A DNA stretch of 64,000 bases, from NCBI GenBank assembly GCA_003864495.1, contig ML133498.1, forward strand, positions 2,337,839-2,401,838. Reading direction: 5' to 3'. Below the pieces are notes generated by a model, which worked only from the letters and a program-made list of their open reading frames with translations, was not told the origin of the DNA and did no database searches. Source of the DNA: Nemopilema nomurai (lineage: Eukaryota; Cnidaria; Scyphozoa; Rhizostomeae; Rhizostomatidae). The stretch's first letter is position 1. Every line of letters begins with the position of its first letter. Positions 37,828 to 51,600 of the stretch are shown here, in pieces. Position numbers and translations under genes: made by a program.

Positions 37828-40800
37828 TTAGGAAAACAGCTCATCTTCTGGTGGTTTTGGCATCCAGTCATGGAAGACTCCAAAAAATGTCTTTCTTGAC
37901 AGCTGATAGTCTTGATCATATAGTTTTGCTTTGTGATAGTTAACCACAGCCAAATCACTAAAAAACGGGTTGTCTTGATTTAGTTACAGGAGAATTAAAG
38001 GTTAAATACATGAAAGTAAGCAACTAGATATCTTAATAAATGGTAACCAAGTATAGAATCTTAAGCTTTTGAAAAAATGCTTAGATATCATCCACAATCT
38101 TGGGGCCAGCATGTTAATGCTTGCCTAAAACTAGACAGGGGTATAAAAAGTTGTAAGTGAGAGGATATGAATTTATGATGTTGGTTTCAAGAACCAGGGA
38201 AATGGATTGAATATTTAGACAATTTCTTTTGCTATGCCAAAGGAAGCAGTAAGGTAGACTGGCAGAGGAGAACTTCAATGATCCAGCAAGGTATGGAGCT
38301 TAAAACCCAATGATTTGCTTAGAATAAATTTTATAATGTGACTAGCAGTGCAAAGGTTATTTTCTTGTATCTGTTGGAAATAAATTTTAAAATAAATTCA
38401 GAATCAATAATGGTAATACATATAAGTACCTGAGAGCATCTGTCGGGGCTTGGACTATAGAGAGTAATGACTGGAAATCTTTCCAAAGTGCTGCTTTGCA
38501 TACAGATGGCCTAGTCCAGAGAGATGAATTATTGCAGATTTGTCAATAAGACGGCAGAGAAGGATTTGCAAAAACAATTACATTGGCGAGAAATTGGGGG
38601 ATAATTTTTTTCGAACTTAAGAAGTGCTTTTTGTCTGACACCCCTTAAGAGTATGCGAAGGTCCGAAGATGACAAAAACGGAAAGAATGAATAGCCACTG
38701 CGTATTGAAAAACAAGAGGGCTGTGAAAAGAGCGCATGGTGCCTAACGACCATTCAGCGTCACTTTACACCTTATGAAATGAGAAAGTCTAAATGAAAAG
38801 ACTAACACTTGGTCTACCTTAAATTGGATTTTGCATAGAAATTCGACTCCACAACTCCTAAATAAAAAGACGACCTAACAATTTCAAGGAAGTGCGCCTT
38901 ACCGAGAAAAGGTCTGTCGACCCTTCGTTAAAACACCTGATTTGCATAATGATTTCATAGCCGAAGAAAATAAAAGAGGATTCGTAAAGAATAATATAGC
39001 ACTTTGCTAGAAAACAAACAAGATAATAGCGCTTATAGTTAATGTTGATAGAAATTATCATCGGGCTTACGAAAATGTGCTTATTTGTCGATGTTTTTTG
39101 GGCAAAAATAAACAAAATCAGAGACTTCAAGAAAGGCAAATGATGGGATCAAAATCAAGAATGGCTTTAAAAAATTAAGCTTCTCTAGTAACATGTTAAA
39201 AGCATTCCTCCAGTACTTGGTTTTTGTAAACTATATCACGAAAGGATGGTTCTAGTAAAACGATATCAATAAAAGGCCAACCACAACAACCAAAATTACT
39301 ACAGGGATAAATAAATAATTGTTTTTAAAATAATTTTTGTAAATAAATAAATAAATCTCCTTGATGCTATGTATGCTATGATTACGGGAATAAATAAACA
39401 ATTGTTTTTAAGATAATTGTTTTTAAATAAGTAAATCTTCTTGATGCTATGTATGCTATGATTACGAGGATAACACATAATTGTTTTTAAAATAACTTTA
39501 TAAATAAATAAATCTCCTTGCAGCTATGTATGTTTTTATTAGTTATGTATTTTGTTTTATGTATGTGGCACGGCCCACTGTAAATCAGTCCTTTGTCTGA
39601 CGTGGCTACCGTGCCTAAAGAATTTAAAATGAAATGAAATGGATTGTCATTTTGGGCACATGCACAAAGACGATTTTACTTATCTCGTGCCACGACAGGC
39701 CCCAATCACCCATTAAATTCACTTTAGGAAAAAATTTCGTTTTCTCAGGATAGGTTTGAATGCTTAATTATTTCATACTAACCAGGATTCTTTGTTCGAG
39801 TTGTGTTTTTTCGTAGTTCCTTGTTTCTTCCCATTCACAATAACCTCGTGAATGTTCGGTTTGCAGCAAAAAAGGATTGCTGAAAGTTAATAATAGAAGC
39901 GGATTCATTGACATTATCTTCACTTAACTATGACCTTTTGCATTTGTTATGAAAAGAATTAATAAGTTTTAGAAAGATGATGATGATAGCTTTGAGCTAA
40001 TGGTATTTGGATGTATCGCTATTTGCAAAAGATTTTATCAAATTATTTACTCCTATTGCAAAATTAGTTCCGCCCTGACGAAGAACAAACCTATTAAAAT
40101 AAACGTTCTACTAAGACAACATTTTCTATAGAAGCATCTATATACAGTCTTAAAGTTAAAAACCTAATAAATACCTTACAAAGAAAAAGTACTTAAATTC
40201 ATTGGTCATAGTCTGTAAAGGTTGGGGGTCAAAGCACCATGACAAGAGGCCATTCAAAGCCATTTAGGCAAACAACTCTTCTTTCTTTGATTAAGCATGC
40301 GTTGCACTAGATAATTTTCAAATTAAATAAAATAGTTCTGCTTACAAGCTCCTGACGCAGAGACCTTCCCAAAACCCGGCTCTTCGTTCCGCTTGTCCTC
40401 AACACAGTTCTTGCTATCAGGAAACTCGATATTTTCACAGTGATAAACAGCTGGACAGTGGTAGTTGAAGCTGGCTCCTTCAGCAAATTTAATGTCTCTT
40501 CCTCGCAAGGAAATTCCACGTAACATGGCATCCCTGCTGAATGGGCATTTTCCGATCACGATAGAGTCAAGGTAGATAGGCGATTCAAGTACACTTGACA
40601 AAAGTCCACCTTGTACCCCTAGGGTACACCATTTCATGATCTTGTCAGAACACGACATAGACAGGGTCTTTTCACCCCGGCCAGGCTTTGTTCTTAAAGC
40701 AGCAATTACATGGTAATCTGAGCCACATAAACGGGGGTCTTGTTTGCCTTTTGGTACACACTTTGCTCCAGTTCGATGAATGTCACCAGAGCAATGTGAA

Positions 40801-43800
40801 AATTCACTCAGATTGTCTAAAGAGCTGCACTTTTGGCTTGCGCTGTTTGATGTCACCTGAGAGGCCTCCTCTCGCAGAAGCTCTATTTTCGCATCCCTCG
40901 AGCCGTGTTCTGTTTCGCTATTCCCAACAGCTTGTCTAATAGGCTCAGATTCCTCGCGTATTAACTTGCGTTGCGGTAAATCTTTATTTGAGGTCATTCT
41001 ATCCACTTCGAAAGTATCTGAATGGTTTTCCTTTTTTTTCTTTGCCTCCATCGATATAGATTCGCTATCACTTGCATTGGACACCTTTCTCTTGCGCGTT
41101 TCTGCAACAAAACATAGTAATGATAAAACATATTGATTTGAATTTCATGCAAATAGAACAGAAACAGCAGTTACAGATTTATTCGATAAGCTACAAAAAC
41201 AGCAGTTTTATGCACATTCTTACCTTTTAGTAGATAGAAACTGGCCAACTCGAAGGATTTGTGAACAAATATCCAAACGAAATAAGAAAGCGTTTTCATA
41301 AAAGAACATACTTGAAAATACTATAAGAAACGTCAGTGTCTGTCTGTTTCATCTAGGAGTCTGTTTAAATTTTTATGCAAAGTCCTATTCTATTGGGCAG
41401 AAAGGGTTTGTCTCTCCTAAAGGCGGTGTGAAGCGGACGCTAATTGGTCATTAGACAGCCAATCATGCGCTCTTTTGCTCATACTCCCCTATCGCTTTTC
41501 GATCCGCAACTTGGTATTTATTTTGGCCATTTTACGACGCTAGTATACTCTGAGGTGTGTCGATCAAAAAATCCGTATTTAACGATGAAAGGTTCTGTTT
41601 ACACTGTATCTCATTATGGTGAAGTTTGTACCAAGAAAGACTTGTTAAAAGAAATGTAAAACTCTAGGTTTTCTAGATTTTCTTCAATGACTTTGAATTT
41701 CCCTGGCCAAAGTATGGAGTTAAATTGAGCAGAAAAAAAGCAATACATTAGTCTCACAGTTCAAAATAATGCACAGCTCGAAACAGTAAATTGATTTCAT
41801 AGCTTCAAAATCTATTTATCCCACAGTCTCGCAATACTGCATTCTTAAAATGATACATTAATTTGACAGTAAGCATAAAAACCAAGCCCAAACCAATTCT
41901 GAAGCAGGCTGTAAATTTGTAAAATGTAAAAATCAGTTACATTTAAACTAACAAGCAATAATCGCAATAGCTAAAAAGAGAAAGTAAGTGTATATATCAA
42001 GTGGATTATGTATATATATAAATGTTGTGCAAAGGGTCAGATAAGAAGTAGAGAAATGTCAAAGAAGAATTAAATAATGTGGATACGCTATGAAGCAAAT
42101 GTATGCAGAACTAGGTTTAAGGATAACACAGGGAAACCAAAAATGGCCTTGGTCTTGAACGCAGCAATGCCATACAGAATATGAATAATACAAACCTTGG
42201 AGGACAAAAACGTTTGTGGTCTTATCGAAAACAACTTCATCTGATTTTGGAATAATTGAGCAGTCTCCACCTATCGCAAAAATGAATGAAGAGAAAAATA
42301 GCAGCAAGTCGAGAACAACAAAATGATATTTATCATTGAAATAACGTGACTCTTGAATACATAGAATCATACGATCATTGACACTTGAAACAATTGTTTC
42401 CTCCGTTTATTGCAGCATTGTCAAATTTTACAGCTATGCAACACTGTGCTTCCGCCGTTTTCTCCCACTTTACGTTTTGTACAAGGACAAATATATTGAT
42501 GATCATTTTTGCAAACTTCTCCTTATGTTTAAAACCAATTGAAAACCCCGAGCACTTATGAGGATTATCTCAAGAATCCGCAGTAGAATGTATAATAAGC
42601 TGCTTTAAACATTGTAAAGAAGAGAACAAATAAAAAGATAAAAAACTGGTGAGACGAGATGGATACTCAAATAAATTGGGAAGGTTATGCACATAAATTT
42701 CTAAACTTGAATATAAATTGTGATATTGAAAGTTTTACATACATGGTGTATGAGATGTGAATAAATGAAATTTCACTCCAGGCTTCAAAGCAAAGCGACC
42801 TTGTCTGGTTGACCTCTCGAAAATACTTGTGAAATTACATTCAGCAAATCGAATTTGATCATAAAAGTACCTATCGATCGAGGAAAAAAATCAAAATTAG
42901 TTAAAAATCCTAAACATGACAAAATCAAAGATTAGTAGGAAGTAAGAGAAATCTCATCACGTTTCTAGTATACCCTAAATCTAAAACTAAAGTGCCAATG
43001 TTTGGTTTATATGCATCCAGACTGCATTAAAACAATTACTGGTGGCAATTTTTGCATTATCAAAGTCAAGTTGTATTTTAATCAGTGAGTCAACATAGTG
43101 AGTCTTCTATGCAAAACCCCATTCTATGTAGACAGAAAAAGTTTGTCTCATCATTCGGACTCTTCTAAGGAACCAGCTATGCATTCTTTTCTTACTCCAC
43201 TAGGCTTTTCAATCTGCAACAGGCTTACTATTTTGTCAGCTTTTTTGGTTATGTTCGGACATTTGCTTACTATTTGGCTGAAAATGTGCATGCAGAAAGC
43301 ATGTTTCTGCCTTCTGTTGCAATTTTGAAATAATATTTTTATACTCTGGCCTCTAGGCAGGAGCATGTTAAGAAACAGACAGAAAGCAACATAAGAAATA
43401 TGCTTCATTTTTGATAATCTAGATCACTTGCTAATGTCTCATAGGCAGGGGCTTGTTAGGGAAAAGGTTGCAGGGGGGAGGGGGGGGGGGGGTGGTTGCA
43501 TTTTTCTGTATAGCATTTGAAACAGTGCATTTTATTATAGCCTTATACAGCGAAATATTGTGCAATTGCCCACCATCATCCAATGATTTGGGATATCTGC
43601 ATTTGCAATGGTTTATGGAATTCAGGGTCTTTTGGCATAATGCAGGCTGGGTCCCTCACCCAAAAGAAATCAAATGAGTTATTTATCTTGCATGCATATG
43701 AGAATTTGTGTCTCATACTCAATAACAATAAATATGTGTTAGATACCAAGTTTAAGAAGTTTAATATACATCTTTATGTTGAATGAAAGCCATACTTTAA

Positions 43801-44826
43801 GAGGAGACGCCTTGCAAGAACTTCTGCATGACTATCATTCACAATACTACCTGGAAAATAAGAAACTAGTTTAAAGTCTACCAAATGTTCATTGAGAAAG
43901 AAATTTTAAGGGCAGGCATAGTGAAAGCTTATGATACAAATTATTCAAAATCATTCATCAGAAGAAGTTACAGGAAGAAGTGGGAAAAGTGGTTGTGGCT
44001 AGCAGATCTCTGGCAGATTTGACAAAATAGGGGTAAATTATCATAGGTTTATACCATCATCTTTCCTTTTTCCCTTTCCTATGCATTTTGATCCAGTTGC
44101 AAGGCAAATGACTTCTATCTTGTGTTCACCATTATCTGATAAGTTCAGAAAATCAAATTATTTCTACATGGACTGTGTACTATGTTTCAGGGCTATTTAA
44201 TTTTATACTATTCATAGAAACAGAAGTGATGTTCCACAGGGTCAGGCATGAGAGAAATTCCAGGGGGTGTCAGACAAATGTAGGACTTTTGCAAAGGGAT
44301 TAAGTAAGTTTATTGAGAGGAATGCCTCTGACTTTCCATGTTTTGGAAGAAAAAACATGTGTAACGTTTTCAAAGGGGTATAATCTATGATGCTTTCTCG
44401 AATGGGTTAAGACTCTTAAATTCACTTCTTGAGGGGTGTTGGACTAACAGAGGTCCACTTCCATCCCCATGTACAGAGAAAAATGGAATAGCCTAGTATT
44501 TACCTTATCAAACTAAATTTTTAAGCAGAAGGGACAGAACAATCCTGATCCACCGATTTCATCCTATTAGAATCATGCTATGCTCTTTGAATTAACTATG
44601 GTACTGAAACTGCTACACTCACATGACAAATGCGAGGTATTAAACAATAGGAAACCAGAAAAACATTGGAAATGGCACAGAGACCTCTACTAGCATGATC
44701 TTCTGTCTTCAAAATGGCAGCTAGCAGAGTCCATTCACGGCCAGTCTGTGGCTTTCCAGTCTTTGGCAGTTTGTTGTAGGCAGATATTGCAGCTAAAGCG
44801 ACGTCGTCCTCAAAGGTATTTACCAT
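37828..44826 (-). CDS. ADAT1: tRNA-specific adenosine deaminase 1
   Basis: ADAT1 converts A37 of eukaryotic tRNA-Ala to inosine and is the closest tRNA relative of ADAR enzymes. Nine exons join with matching phases: 44685-44826, 44055-44114, 43796-43850, 42743-42870, 42196-42270, 40346-41101, 39783-39879, 38430-38510, 37828-37957, giving 507 residues (human about 502). The N terminus has LPKTGKPQTGREWTLLAA. Zinc and catalytic residues are H75 and E77 (DSHAEV), C129 (HTPCGDCSI) and C304 (SMSCSDKI). The deaminase core continues with LRTKPGRGEKT and PIYLDSIVIGKCPFS. Residues about 155-260 are a low-complexity, charged insert. The C terminus, FHDWMPKPPEDELFS, fits the family end. The start at 44826 is in a strong context (AAGATGG); the open frame further upstream has no ATG. 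The acceptor of exon 2 (TAG at 44117-44115) was chosen by phase; a second AG lies 4 bases upstream. PolyA signal at 37523-37518 (minus). Confidence 0.93.
39303..39531. repeat. AT-rich tandem repeat of about 80 bp, three units
   Basis: Three diverged units start near 39303, 39385 and 39465. Each has TAATTGTTTTTAA, a run of AAATAAATAAAT-type sequence and CTATGTATG. The array is in ADAT1 intron 7, next to the LINE-like hairpin at 39567-39615. Confidence 0.75.
39567..39615 (+). repeat. LINE-like 3' terminal hairpin fragment
   Basis: The arms GGCACGG (39567-39573) and CCGTGCC (39609-39615) are perfectly complementary and enclose CCACTGTAAATCAG and TGACGTGG. An AATTTAAAATGAAATG tail follows. It closely resembles the block at 33170-33213, on the same strand. 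Confidence 0.45.
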
Positions 44827-45697
44827 CTTCAACAAATAAGCTTTTTTCTGCCAGCAGCAACGAGCAGCAAGCACGACCAACTACGACAACATGAAATTTT
44901 TCGTGGGAAAACATCGCGCCACCGCAGGGACTCGGACCGTCTGAAATTAGTGAAGTCTACCCTCACACTTTCGACTGAAGAAAGCTAACACACTGATCCA
45001 AAGGGTATTAGATTTTGATCAGATTTAAGTCACACCCCCATACCCCCGGTAAGTCCGTCCCTGATAATCTGCTGGTATATTTAGCTGAAAAATCAGGATA
45101 ATAACCAAGGGAAACAAGGAAGTCGTGTTTCCACTTCTCCTTTCAAGGACGTATGAAGCATTCTGGGAGTGGCCGGGAAAATGTAGGCAGAAGAGGGGCG
45201 TTTCCCGGGCTGTGGAGGGTGGAATTGCGTCTAAGTCACTGAAAAGATGAGTGGCACATGCCCCTGTGCCCCAGGTGTCTAGGCCTGGGCTACAAAGCGT
45301 CCTTTGCCACACATAAAGGGCTGGTTATCCCTGATTGTTTTTCTGAAGACAACCTTCAGTTGTTTACGAATGAACCGAAACAATCCTCTCAAAAGAAAGA
45401 CAAGCGTGGCCAAAAGATTCACTCAGCATGAGACCCAAACAATCAACAAGAACAAATACCTGTTGTGTTTTGAGGCAGTCGATTCTTCGAACATAACAAA
45501 ATGCTTTTGTCTTATATCCCAACGGAAGTCGTGTACGTGAACAGTTTGATGCCAGCAAGAAACCAGACATGTTTGGTTTGTTGGTTGGGGGCTTCCTGGC
45601 TGGCTGTTGTTTGGTGAATTTGTTTATGGGTTGACTTGACCTGTCCAAAAAGAACTTACTTGTTGAGTTGTTTACGGCTATCAATGATTGCGTGGCA
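44827..45697. promoter_or_regulatory. Shared upstream region of ADAT1 and the TRPA channel
   Basis: The two start codons face away from each other across 871 bp, so this interval must hold both promoters unless 5' non-coding exons lie elsewhere. It contains a tRNA-like segment on the minus strand near 44920-44995 with a B-box-like GGTCCGAGTCC. No clear TATA box was seen. Confidence 0.4.
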
Positions 45698-48600
45698 ATG
45701 GAGTTGCAGCTGATTAAAGAAAAACAACCGAAGGAAAAGGAAAACTCGCCGAGAAAGAAGGTCGCACAGTCAAAGTTACTGAAGAGTTCTTGGCGAGTGA
45801 CCAGACCATCTACTTCATCGGCAGGGAATCAAGGAAGAAGGTCGCCGAGGTCGCCTCTCCACGAAGCGATACTTGCACGAAATGTGGACGAGATAGAAAT
45901 TATCTTAGACAACTATGAAGGAGATCTTCTAGACGGCATCGATGAGGAGGGGATGCCACCACTGCATCAAGCATGCAAGCAAGGTTTAAGTCAAGTTGTT
46001 GCTTCCCTGCTTAATCATGGCGCTTCTGTGAATTCGAAAAATGCGGAGGGGTGCACGGCTTTGCATTTTGCATTGAGGTAAAACAGAGTTTTTCTAAGAA
46101 AATATGTCCAAGTTATTTGTTATAAAAATTAGTTCATAGATGACCAATGCATAAGCAGGAAACAGTTCTGAAGACTTGACACTCAGAGACTACATTAACA
46201 ACAAGCAGCTCTGAAGGCCTGAAACATCGTAGCATACATACAACGTTACTCCTTAGTTCAAATATCTTTCAACTGATGGACGTTGCCAAGGAGCAACTGC
46301 CTTTGGAGCCTTTTGCTTTTCTTGCAGTCTTCTTCTTACGTTTGACAATCTAAATTTGATAGAGCATTGATTAAGTCACCAGGTTTTAATAAAATCAAAC
46401 ATTTTCTAAAGTGCAATAATTAAATACAGTCAAATTGTGACATTTAGAGATTTTTTGGAATTTGACCCCCTGTATCTAGAAAATGCCCCCCTAAACGCCA
46501 AAGCAACATCTTGATTCGTAGTCAATGCAAAAATTGAGTCAGAGAAAGTTAGTCTGGTTAATTGCCAGCTCAGGTGATAATGCTCTCACCTCTGGTCTAT
46601 CTTCTTGCATTTGACAATCGATACATTGTCCCCGTTTGATCAACTCAGCTTCATTTAGGCCCCGTTCACACTGCTACGTTTTCATATGATCCGTTTTGGC
46701 CTTGCGTTCACATTGCTCCGCTGTGAAAACGGAGCTTTTTTGAAAACGCTAACGAAAACGCATAAATCTGAAAACGGTGCGTTTTAAAAACGGTTCGTTT
46801 TCAATGTGAACGCCAAAACGGAGACATTTGAAAACGCTAACAACAGCAGCAAGATTCCATTCTGGGGGCTCCAATAATCACATTATAGTGTATTTCAAAA
46901 TAGCTGACATTGGAGCGAAAACGACTGTTGTTCAAATCTTGTTCAAATGCTCGGAGTTGCATAGCAATCATTTCGTTTACTATTTAATTTTCAAAGCAAT
47001 TTCTTGATGCAATTTTTGATCGATTCCTTGATGCAAAATCAAGAATGGCCTGGCTTCGTGTGTGGGTTTCGGTTTGGCGCCAATTTTGTGGCAAAAGGGC
47101 TCGCGTTGAAAGGGAGGCCGCGACTGCGTTTTTGCTAGAGCAATGAGAATTTTTATTTACAAAAAACGAATAGAAATGAAAACGAAGCAGTGTGAACGTA
47201 GCCCTAGAGACACAAATCCCTGTGCGGAGTTCATTCCCGCTCTAGCCCCCGCCCTAGCCCCCGCTCTAGCCCCCGCACTAGCTGTATATGTTCTTGTTTA
47301 TGCTTAATGCCAGTCACTCAGTTATAGGTCCAAATAGACAACTTGTGTTCTGCTTCTTTTCGATACAACTGTATACATTCCGGCTCAGATATTCACGGTG
47401 ATGTATCTAAAATTGCTCCCAACTGTAATGTTAATAGCCAACTGGCTAAACCATAGAACCCATGGCAGCTTTCAGTAAAGGAGTTAGTTCTTCACTTTGC
47501 TATTGCTTTGCAAATATCCTTATGAACCCCCACCCCCTCCCCTCCGTTTCATGCCCTGTACACATGCAGGCGTCCCCGGGGCTGTCCTCCCCCGTTTTAT
47601 ACCTTGCATATTCCTTGGCACCATTCACCAATAGCTAGATCATGCTCCAGTCTTTATGGTGTATTTAACGTTTTCGTTGTGATTAAGCTAGCCAGATCAC
47701 CCCATCTCTAGGCAAATAAACTCCTGCTTTCTAAAACATCCCCGTATTTCTCCTGATCATATTTTGGGTGACAGAAAGCATATTTGCAACTTTGCATAAA
47801 AACTTACATGGTGACAAACGGAGACCATTTTGATTACATTAATTCGACTTGATATTTTCATAGTCAATAAAGTCAATAATTGTCAAGAAGTGAGAAAAAA
47901 TGGCAGCAAAACTGTAGGGATATAGAATGGAGTAATCATCTTGGAGCGAATAGGAGCCATCTAGCTAGCAGTGTCTGAAGCATTGTCTTTATCACTTGTG
48001 ATTCCCTGTGCGGGATTCCTGCGCAAGATACGTCATTTCATCATTACCCGGGACCCGGTTTCTTCTCAGGTACGGCCGGGAAGACGTTGCCTTAGCACTG
48101 ATAAATGGAGGAGCAGACCCTTGCCTGACCGACTCGAGAGGCCTGAATGCATTGCATACTGCTGCTAGGGAGGGCTTGCTCCCGATACTCCGCAAACTTG
48201 CGGAAGAGAAGCTGGTTGACATAGACGCCAGAGATGCCAGCCTCAACACAGCACTGCATTACGCAACAGCAGAAGGTGATGTCACTGCCTGTGAGGTTCT
48301 GCTGGAGAACAAAGCCTCGGTTGATATTCCCAACGAGGCGGGAGCGAACCCTTTGCACATTGCAGTCAGCGAGGACTACACTGACATTATCCACCTGTTG
48401 ATTGAAACGAAGAAAAAGCTGCAAGATTCATCAGGTGAAGGCATTTGGAAATTTCTACTGATTGCAATTGAAGCAAACCTGAAAAACGTATTGTTTTGAT
48501 AACAGAAATGGATTCATGAAAAATCTTTAAAAAGGAAGTCGTCCAAGAGACATCAATGTTCTGAAAACAGTACTTTTAAAACAAAAAAGACGCCCATAAA

Positions 48601-51600
48601 GTGTACAGTTTATGGAAACCTTAAAACGTCAGCTGTATATAATAGATGATTTTGAGTATCGGGTAATTTCAAACAACACAGCCTAATAGATGCAGATGCA
48701 GCGAAGAAGCAAGTAGTTCAACATCAGAAACAGTTTAATATTTCTTGCAATTTCAACATATTATTCAATAATTTCTCGCTTTACCACATTACTCGATGCA
48801 CTGGATAATTCTAATGAGCAATGGTTATTCTGTGATGTTAATTCTGTAAATGTTCCTCATTTATTTACTAGCAAGTTCGATAACAGCTACTCCAAGCAAA
48901 TACTTGATGAACGATTTGATGTCTATAGGTCTTTTGGAGAGTGGTAATGAAGAATGAGACGGGGAAAGTAGTTTGCAGCGTTGACTTTGTAGTGCTAAGG
49001 AGACTTTCTCACGAATTTAGCACATACCTAGAAATTAATAATAAATAATGAGTGCATGCCTTTTTTAGAAACGAGAGACGACGTGGCCTCCATTGGGGAA
49101 TTCATAAACAGCCCGAGAAGTGACATGAAGACCCCCGTCTTGCTGGCAGCAGAAATGGGGCACACCATGGCCATGAGCAAACTGATCGATGAAGGGGCTG
49201 ACATATTTGTTCGGAGTTGCACAAAAACAACTCTACTTCACCTAACTGCAGGAGGAGGAAATGAAACTGCTGTCGAATTTCTGCTGAGAAAAGGCATTTC
49301 AAGCAATGTCGAAAACAGCAAATGCAGGACACCGCTGCACGAGTAAGCAGCCATTTTGTTCTTGCGTGAAATACAACTGCCGGTAGAGTTTTTTCTCCGG
49401 TCTAAACCAGCCCTGTGTTTGCTTTGAGATTCCCATTTTCGTTACGCCTTCTAGGAATATTTTGAAACAATACGCCCATCATTTTGCCTTTCAAAATGCT
49501 TCAAGCATTGGTATCAAAGGGGAAGAACTTTTTGGCTTCGGCACAACCTTGTGCGAACCTACTCAAATCTCTTATTCTTATAGGATTATTTCAATGGCTT
49601 TAATGTAAAACATTTTCTTCAATCTTTATTTAAGGTTTAGGGTACAGAACAGACAGTGATAACAACAATGTTGTAATTGTTGAAGTATTTATTCTGTACA
49701 AATACTCGTTTTTTTTATTATTATTGCTATTATCATGCTGCCAAGGTGCCATTGAAGATGCTACCTTCACGAAATTCACTGATAATTTCCACTTTAACAT
49801 ATTTGTCACTATTTGTTGTTTTTTAAGAGCGGTGAGATTTGGCCAGCTGAGCATCGCCAACAAACTTCTAGAGGCGAGCGCTGAAGTTGAGCGACATGAC
49901 ATTGATGGATGCACGCCGTTCATTCTCGCTGTCAAGTATGGACACAAGCGGATCGCCAATATGCTCCTGGCGCATGGTGCCAAAGTGACAGCAAAGGAAA
50001 TGAAGCTTAAAAATGCACTGCATTTTGCAGTTGAGAGCAGGAATCTGGATATGGCCATGTTCCTAGTGGAAAAGTGTAAGAAGTTGGTGCACGCCAAGGA
50101 TGAGGGACAGCATAGCCCGGTGCATTACGCAGCACGATCAGGCGAGCTCAAGGTATATCACGCTGCGTCAGTTAAGCATTTCGTTATTATGAGAAGATGT
50201 TATTAGCCAGCATGGTGATATTGTCAATAGTCTATGACAACCCAAAATTTTGTGTTTGAAGCTCGGAGAATCGCCCTTCCCTTTACTGCTTAACTCAAAT
50301 AGACAAGTATCAAATCATTGTTAGAAGATGCGCAGCTTGTATTCTGCGCCAGTGTGTTTGATGTAATTCGTTTCACACATTTGCATCCCACCTTCAGATG
50401 CTTCAACTTTTCAAGAGCTATTCGAGGCAGCTCTTTGATACCGACGATACGGGGGATACAGCCCTGCACATAGCAGCGAGATACGGACATGAGTCCTGTG
50501 TGAACGAACTGACCGAAGATGCAGAAGATAAAGTCGTCAATAAAGTCAATCAACAGGGAGAAACCCCCCTGCATATCGCTGTCATTAACAAGCAAATGTG
50601 AGTGGATTCTTCTGCTTGATTTAGTTTATTCTTGGAGATCTTTTGTCGGCTAGTATTTAAGAGAAAACGCATAATAATGATTCGTTTAAATGAAATTTTC
50701 CAAATGCAACTGTCTTCATAGCAGTTCCTAAGCTACGGCAAGTGGACAACAAGCTTTCTTTCAACAATGCTACCACTACGTATGATTATAGAAAAGGCCA
50801 TGATAGACGAATGGTGGGTTTGCAGTCCTTTCAGCTGAAAAAGTACCTATTCAAAACATGATAAGGACGCACAGGGTTGCGTGGAAAAAAACGACGCTGT
50901 GTGTAATAAGTCCCGCAATGTGTCAGTAGAAGCACATTCTCCCTGTCCCTTGAAAGATGTGAGACATGCCACTGCTTTACGGTATACTGATGATCATTTT
51001 AGTGCGCAAGATAGAAATTTATATCTCTCTCAACTTGAGCACATTTTCAAATGATCTGCAAGTTTAAGGCATTCTACGTTCAACTTTGGTAAAATGTACC
51101 TTCTTGGGTGTTTGGGTATCTTTAAACGCAGCACGGACTGGTTCCACAAAATGGCGGCCACACAAATATCAAGACCTACACTAGGTTCTTGTTTAAGACT
51201 AGCTTCTGAGAAGAAAGACTTATGGTGGTGTACGTGTGTTAATTGGCTCACATCTCCTCCGTAGGACAGTTTGCAAAACCTTACTGAACTACAAGGCCGA
51301 TATAAACTGTAAGGACGAGAACAGGCGGAGTCCGTTACACCTCGCCACGCTGCTCGACGATGCCCACTGCGCGAGGCTCTTGCTGCGGCACAAAGCGGAC
51401 ATCAATGCCGACGACAGCTGGGACAACACGCCGCTCATGACTGCGGCCAAAGCAGGCAATGTTGCTGTTGTTGTCATGCTGCTTCGGCATGGTGCAGACG
51501 TGGAACTGACCAACCAAGATGGCGACACCTTCTTTGACATTGCAATCGACTTCAATAAGGAGACAGTTTGCAAGGCAGCGCTGGAAGATGATAGGTATGT

